A DNA stretch of 64,000 nt from Chaetomium olivaceum (Eukaryota > Ascomycota > Sordariomycetes > Sordariales > Chaetomiaceae). Under the pieces are notes generated by a model. The model was not told the DNA's origin. It saw only the letters and a program-made list of their open reading frames with translations, and searched no databases. The position numbers and the translations under genes are program-made. The stretch covers positions 558,001 through 622,000 of the forward strand of contig JAYWVB010000002.1 of assembly GCA_039881045.1 (NCBI GenBank). The letters run 5' to 3'. Positions 58,391-64,000 of the stretch are shown here, one piece after another (the first letter of the stretch is position 1; each line of letters begins with the position of its first letter).

Positions 58391-58561
58391 CTCTCCATTA
58401 CGAAGAGAGAGGCAATTTGGCTATTGAAGCTATCCAGAATCAAGAAACTAAGCCTACGGGCTGTAGCGAAGATATTCAACGTTACAGTCAATACTATTCG
58501 TAACCGACGCGCTGGTACTCGTATACGATGCGATGGTACCCGAGTTTCCTGCGTCCACTAG
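58391..58561 (+). pseudogene. Fragment of a pogo-type transposase N-terminus
   Basis: The frame encodes ITKREAIWLLKLSRIKKLSL followed by RAVAKIFNVTVNTIRNRRAG, a psq-type helix-turn-helix as at the start of fungal pogo transposases. It stops soon after. No catalytic domain or TIR is nearby. It is not a copy of the element at 35026, since the sequences differ. Confidence 0.5.
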
Positions 58562-58577
58562 TTCCCAAAGTGAATTT

Positions 58578-60024
58578 CTATTCCCAACTGCTAAATCGCT
58601 CTTTCTGCCCTGCCAATTCTTCGATGGTCTCCGTGATGACACCCAGAGGATCGCAGCCCGCTATTTCTGCCTGTATCTTCGAAGCTACTGCCTTGTACTC
58701 TTGGTTCGAGAGAACCTGGTCCACCGCCTCTCTCAGCTGTCCAATCGAGGGGTTACTCGTGCGGAGGTTCACCGCCACCCCCGCCCACTCCGCCCTCGCC
58801 GCCGTCTCGGGCTTCTCCTCAGTCGTGCCCGCGATCACGAGCGGACAGCCGTGGTATAGTGCGCGCTGGAATGCCCCATAGCCCCCGGTCGTGACGAAGA
58901 CGTCGCAGTGGGGAAGCAGCTGGTCGTACGGGATGTAATCCGCCACCCTTGCATTGGTGGGAATGCGGGTCTCGGCGGAGAGCCTGGCGCCCCTCCGGCC
59001 GAGGGCGAGTACGACGGTGACGTCAGAGCGGTCGGCGAACGCAGACATGGTGGGAAAGGCGAGCTGGTTTAGGTTCGTGGCGACGGTCCCCTGGCAGACG
59101 AAGATGGTACTCTTGGTCTTGTCCGTCGTGACCTCATTCCACCATGGCGGTCTTTCCACCGTCTGGTCCTCTCTCGGAGGTCGGGGGTACCCGCCGGCAA
59201 AGCGCAGAGTCTGTGGAGCGTCGCTCCTAGGGTACTCGACGCTTGGTGTACACATTTGCACGAACCGGCTAGGAAGGGTGTAAAGGGCGTCCAACAAGAA
59301 CGTCTCTGGCGCCTTGGCCCCCACGCTCTCAAGGGCTTGACCAAAAGCCTGTTGAGCCAAGGCAAATGTTTGCTTTTGTTTCTGGTTCTCACGTTTGTTT
59401 CGCTCCCGCCCCGCCGGAGAGCTGTCTGGTGGTGATCCGGGACCGAAAGGTGGGTGGTCGACACTGCTCAGCATAACGGGGTTAAGACCAACAGCGATGA
59501 ATCCCTGGGGGCGGATCCCCGATGCACCCAATAGTAGAGGCAGAGCTCCAAAGTTCAAACTCTCCGTTATGAGGATGACTGGTCTGTCCGGATGCTTTTT
59601 GGTAAGCATCCGCAACGCGACCTGGAGAGCATGATGCTGCGAGGGCAGCGATTTGCAAAATATGTGAACCAGATCATGGCAGAAATGGGCTGGACCCTCC
59701 AGAGATAAAAGAGGCGTAGGCCCTGGAAACAAAAGAATTAACCATTAGCTCATGAATCTGTTGAAAACTGACAGGTTGGTAAAAAGGAGACGCACATTGA
59801 GGGTCAAGGTCTCGTGCCCTGAGGTCGTAAAAGTCACCATACCCCTGAACAGGTACAAATAGAGCCCCTGTCTTTTCTATCTGCTGTCGGTAGCCAGAGC
59901 TAGACACAAAGCAGGTGTCATAGCCTTGAACGACAAGTTGTTTTGCGATGGCCAGCATGGGTATGATATGGCCAGACACGGGCGTACTGCACATGAGCAC
60001 TAGGGGTTTGTTTCGCGTCGCCAT
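58578..60024 (-). CDS. UDP-glycosyltransferase (GT1/MGT-like)
   Basis: Exons 60024-59796 and 59722-58578 with a 73-nt phase-1 intron give 457 aa and no frameshift. The N-terminal acceptor-binding lobe begins LVLMCSTPVSGHIIPMLAIA, with the family's catalytic His in GHIIPM. The C-terminal donor-binding lobe has YDQLLPHCDVFVTTGGYGAF and GCPLVIAGTTEEKPETAARA, matching the MGT/YjiC-like and macrolide transferase pattern (HCDxFVTHGG-type, with Thr in place of His). It would add a sugar from UDP-sugar to a small molecule, here most simply the polyketide made by the adjacent synthase. It is on the same strand as the PKS and shares an intergenic promoter region with the amidohydrolase gene. Confidence 0.88.
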
Positions 60025-60686
60025 GACGATGATTCAACATCACCGTATAGTTGATATTCAGATTACAGGGTGTACTAAACGCCCACTGAACTATCATTAA
60101 GGAGCGGCCTATATACCAGTAGTGTTTGTCAGGTACCTGATGTATGTACCCACTCATAAAATAAGACAGGTCCTTTGTAGTTTCGTTACGAGCTATCTGG
60201 ACAAAAGTCCCATTACTCACAAATCCCATTTGCAAACATGTATAGCTTAATGTATACTGCAGCAAGATTCGATGCCGAGGTACGTACAGAGTGGGGGCAT
60301 GCTTACCACCCTGAAATTCAACAGAGCTGGGACTTCGGATCACCTCGCTTTCGCGAGTCACACGATGGTTGCAGCAACAAGGCTCACGATGGAGACATTC
60401 CCGTGTTATATTAATGCAGTCATCATGGATCATGCAGTCATCATAGATCATGTAGATCATTATGGATGATGCAGTCATCATAGATTGTCTAGCCATCATG
60501 GATTACCTATACAGTTATTATAGATAATGCAGTTATCACGGACCCGCGCAATAATCGGGTTCGATATTCTGCCTGGTATCGTGAATCGGCAACGCTGGGA
60601 CATTCATTTCACAGACGCAGAGCGGTGGCACACACTTCATCTCTGAGCGTACACCTCCTTCCAGCTGTGTTACACGGGACTTTACG
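60025..60686. promoter_or_regulatory. Divergent promoter region with imperfect tandem repeats
   Basis: This 662-bp interval separates the starts of the glycosyltransferase (minus) and amidohydrolase (plus) genes, so it should drive both. About 60416-60540 is an imperfect array of ~20- to 25-nt units around GCAGTCATCATnGATnAT. Confidence 0.6.
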
Positions 60687-61768
60687 ATGGAGCGAATCGA
60701 CATTCATTGCCATGCTGTACCTTCCGGCTACCGTCAGTATGCGCTGGACAACGGCCATACCCAGCCTGATGGGATGCCTGCCCTTCCCGTATGTATTACG
60801 ATTTGGTGGGCGACTCGGGAGCCATTGATATCTGTCTCTTTGCCAAGCTTCTGACCAATAAACACAGGCCTGGAGTCCAGAGGATCATATCGCACTCATG
60901 GAAAAGTTGAACATCACCAGATCCATCTTGAGTATCACGTCTCCAGGTACCCATCTGACGCCTTCGCGGGATTCTCACGCTGCCGAGAAGACTCGGCAGA
61001 CGAACGAGGAGCTTTCAAGTATCTGCAGCCGCCATGCATCACATTTTTCATTCTTTTTGCCTCGTTGCCGCTCCCATCCGTGCAGGAGTCCATGGTGGAG
61101 ATTGACTATGCCCTGGACCACCTCGGCGCCGTAGGCTTCGCTGTGCTGTCCAATGCAAACGGAGTCTATATGGGAGACGCCCTACTCGACCCTGTCTTTG
61201 CCAAGCTCAACGCGCGCAAGGCCATCGTCTTCATCCATCCCACCACCTGCAGTCTGCTGGGGCCGGAGGGTCAGGTAGAGAAAGTCCAACCGCTCGCACA
61301 ACACCCCCGCCCCATGATGGAGTTCATGTTTGACGAGACACGTGCTGTCGCGAACCTCCTCCTCTCCGGGACCGTCGCAAGGTATACGGACATCACGTTC
61401 ATCATGTCGCATTGCGGCTGCGCCCTTCCCCCTATTGTGGCCCGTCTCGGCTCCTTTACGACTTTCGTGGGAGGAGAGGACCAAAGTGGTGGGTTTCGAA
61501 AGCTGCTTCGGGAACGATTCTTCTTTGACCTGGCTGGTTTTCCCTTTCCAGATCAGATTCACGGGCTGCTTAGGACTCTTGGCAGGGAGGCGAGCAAAGG
61601 TTGCTGTATGGGACCGACTATCCGTTTACCCCTGCTAAAGTTGTTGCCGGGTTGGCGGAGCAGATGGACGAGCGATGTACGGATATATTGGACGCGGATC
61701 AGAGGCTCGCTGTTTATTCAGGCAATGCGTCGAAGCTGTTTGGCTTGACAAACACCACTTCTATCTAA
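60687..61768 (+). CDS. Amidohydrolase-2 family decarboxylase (ACMSD-like)
   Basis: Exons are 60687-60788 and 60868-61768 with a 79-nt intron. The start MERIDIHCHAVP contains the HxH metal site. Other landmarks are ITFIMSHCG with a conserved His, RFFFDLAGFPFPDQIHGL, and near the end YGTDYPFTP with the metal-binding Asp. This fits aminocarboxymuconate-semialdehyde decarboxylase-type enzymes, whose relatives decarboxylate aromatic acids such as 6-methylsalicylate in fungal clusters. The substrate here is unknown. Two single bases seem missing: in the T-run at about 61046-61050 and in GG at 61573-61574. With both allowed for, the total is 335 codons including the stop, the usual family length. 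Its stop overlaps that of the convergent P450 gene. Confidence 0.85.
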
Positions 61769-63654
61769 TCCATATACTTCTCAAAGAAAGGCTTGACGGC
61801 CTCATACTCCCGAATTATGACGTCCCGGTGCTTGTCAGATCGCGCTTTGAAGAGGACGGGGAACTTCTCGGGCGCAATCAGAAACCCATCCGTGTAAGCA
61901 GACGCCACATCCACGTTCACGCTACCAGAGCCTGGTGAAAGATCGAACCCCCAAGCTATCTTGGCCATAGTTAACATCTACAAAGTGTTCTGTCAGTTCG
62001 ATGGTTTTGAGCCAACCCCCACAACGGTTCCATGTCATCCAACTCACCAGTGAATTCTTGGCCAGCCTCTGTCCTGGCCCCACCCGTCGTCCTGCGCCAA
62101 ACCCATAAGAAGCTCTGCGATTGGCATCTTTGCTCTCGTCTACCACATATCGCGTTCCGTACTTATTGTTCAGAAACCGTCGGGTATGAACTCTTCAGGC
62201 TTGTCATATTCGGCGTCATCGTGGTGGATTGCCCACGTGTTGGCAAAGAAAATAGTGCCCTTAGGCAGGAAGTATTCTTCGTAGGTGTCATCCTGCGTCA
62301 GCATGTGAGGTACGCCTCCGGATGCCACCGGACGCCATCGCAGGGTCTATAAGGGTCGGTTAGACTGTGATTTTCTTGGTTCAATGTGGCTGTGCCAAGA
62401 TACCTCATCCATGCAGGCTTTGATGAAGGGTAGATGGTCCACGTCGTCCGATGTTGGCGATCTCGAGGCACCGCAGACTTGATCTACCTCGCGCTGTGCC
62501 TTGCGGAACTCTTCTGGATACTTGATCATAGATAGAATAAAAGAAAACAACGTAGAAGCTGTCGTATCCGATCCAGCCTCCATCTGCAGGTGAAATTAAC
62601 CAAGGGTGACCATTTCAACGCACGAATAGCGGCATGCTTACCAAGTTTCCTGCCAGGTAGGCAATGTGCTCATCGTCCATGTTGTTCTTGATCTGGTCGC
62701 GTAGCATCTCCTGCATATAGCAGGGAGGACTTCTTCCTGATTCCATGCGCTCTCTTGTCTCGCTGAGCAGCGAAAGGTAGAGTCCCTTCTGCTCTTCTCG
62801 GACAGTTCTGGCCCATTTCTTCCACGGCGCCATGAACTCGGGCAGCAGCTTCAAAAATGGAAACGTCTCGACAGGAGGGGTCGCCCCCTGCTCCAAGATG
62901 GCCGAGAACTGGTCTTGGGCGTGATAGAGCGCCTTCACGTTGGGCGCGTCGAACCGGGCACCCCGTTGTCCGTAGACAGAGGCCAGAATTACGGCAGTAG
63001 TGTACCGGCGGATATGGTCGTAATAATCTTGGGGACTTTGAAGCAGCTCCAACATGGTCTGCCTTGCCTCTGCATTTTGTATTGGGAGGAGGCGGTCTAC
63101 GGAGTTCACGTTCAGAAGTGACTGAACCATCTTGCGTTGTTTGCGCCACTCATTGCCGTACTCGAGGAGTAGCAGGTGAATCTCGTTGGGGCAGACGAGT
63201 TCATTGGCAACGTACGTTCTGGGACGGCTAGAGTAGATGGAGCCCTTCTGGTCAAAGAGTCTCACATATTCTCAGCTAACAAAACAAGTACTGAAGTAGG
63301 AGTCCCTAGACACTTACGCCCTTACATGCTTGTAGCTATTCAAGACGACGACATTCTGAGAACCTAGCTTGAGCCCAAGGATTGAGCCGTACTGCTTTCC
63401 AAGCTCATGGAATCTAGTTTCTTGTTACTATAGAAGCCATTGATGAACAGGATAACAAAGGTATACTTTAGAAAGGCTTTAACCCTGGGTACCTGGCTGA
63501 TGTTGCCAATGAACGGAAGCGTCCTCGGACCAGGCGGGAACTTTCGAGGCCGACAGCTAGCAACAAAGTACTTTGACAAAATCGATATGATCAAGATTGC
63601 CCCTGGAAGGTAGTAACTCAGTTGGACGAAGTGGTTTACGTTGAAAGTCTCCAT
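61765..63654 (-). CDS. Cytochrome P450, OrdA/CYP-type, lacking the heme-ligand cysteine
   Basis: Six exons: 63654-63467, 63413-63318, 63260-62642, 62583-62404, 62346-62048, 61977-61765; five introns of 53-70 nt; about 531 aa. It has an N-terminal membrane segment (LSYYLPGAILIISILSKYF), a hinge (RKFPPGPRTLPFIGN), the I-helix MEAGSDTTAST, ExxR in DETLRWRP and a PERF-like region. The heme loop reads FGAGRRVGPGQRLAKNS, with Gly (codon GGG) where the thiolate Cys should be. One base is missing near 62179-62182, between FIPD and RFLNNKYG. The best family impression is the O-methylsterigmatocystin oxidoreductase group common in metabolite clusters. Because the cysteine is missing, activity is doubtful. 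An upstream in-frame start at 63678 is possible. Confidence 0.87.
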
Positions 63655-64000
63655 CTTGTCGTGTCTTCCCTGCCCCATGTTACTTTTCGTCAGTCTTTCA
63701 ACTCTTAGAGAAAATATGGTAGCCCTAGCCTGGCTGTCTGCACTGAGGGAAACATGTGATGAGCCGTCTATTCTCGTGACACGCTGCTTCCACCGCCCGA
63801 AATGTGACCATCGGTGTAGATCGAACGATATCGCCATCCACACATCGATGCTATCTGTGGGCCATGAGGAGTATACCATAACTGGAGGATAATTGGTACA
63901 GACGCTGCCAAGTGTGCAGCAAGACGTTGGAATTACCAAGTTATGCAGTCAGCGTCTCGTCGCTCTACTGGAGTATTGGCAGGCTATGCAGCTTAATGTC
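63655..64000. other. Right flank, nothing recognised
   Basis: Upstream region of the P450. The metabolite cluster may continue beyond the window. Confidence 0.4.

Noticed and set aside
1..64000. tRNA, rRNA, CRISPR array or replication origin
   Set aside because: I looked for tRNA B-box-like strings and regular spacers on reading through and saw no convincing candidate. A covariance-model search was not possible here.

Overview
The window is a piece of a filamentous ascomycete nuclear genome, most likely a sordariomycete. The evidence is short introns (53 to 222 nt, most 53-90) with GT-AG ends and CTAAC/CTGAC-type branch points, two HET-domain genes, a PTH11-like receptor, a pogo-type transposon and a fungal secondary-metabolite locus. 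No tRNA, rRNA or CRISPR array was seen.

Layout. 1-16.4 kb: an NF-X1 zinc-finger helicase running off the left edge, a ceramide synthase, a Gly/Ser-rich single-pass membrane protein, a doubtful small ORF and a cytochrome P450, all but the small ORF on the minus strand. 17.5-24.4 kb: a HET locus with two plus-strand genes. One is a HET protein with an internal tandem duplication, bracketed by two diverged copies of a ~200-bp segment. The other is a HET + coiled-coil + ankyrin + seven-WD40 protein. 24.8-27.5 kb: a tandemly duplicated pair of small secreted, probably GPI-anchored proteins. 29.8-34.2 kb: a PTH11-like 7-TM protein and a secreted FAD oxidoreductase. 35.0-36.9 kb: a nearly intact pogo-like transposon with terminal repeats and a TA target duplication. 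37.4-41.0 kb: a seven-exon Pro/Ala-rich gene whose introns are all phase 1, then a coiled-coil protein. 41.5-43.4 kb: a Pho-4/Pho89-type phosphate permease. 43.4-47.1 kb: a long stretch with no recognisable gene.

47.1-63.7 kb looks like a biosynthetic cluster. It has a highly reducing polyketide synthase with a C-terminal carnitine-acyltransferase domain (KS-AT-DH-MT-ER-KR-ACP-cAT, about 3,276 aa), a UDP-glycosyltransferase, an ACMSD/amidohydrolase-2-type decarboxylase and a second P450. By family knowledge the PKS would build and offload a reduced acyl chain, and the other three would glycosylate, decarboxylate or hydrolyse, and oxidise it. The last P450 lacks the heme-ligand cysteine, and its stop codon interlocks with that of the amidohydrolase.

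At least a dozen single-nucleotide frameshifts break otherwise good genes, many at homopolymers, including conserved genes such as the phosphate permease. In most of these genes the summed exon lengths come out in frame once the proposed indels are allowed for. I read these mainly as uncorrected assembly indels, though real decay is possible for some. Gene models below span them and say where they are.
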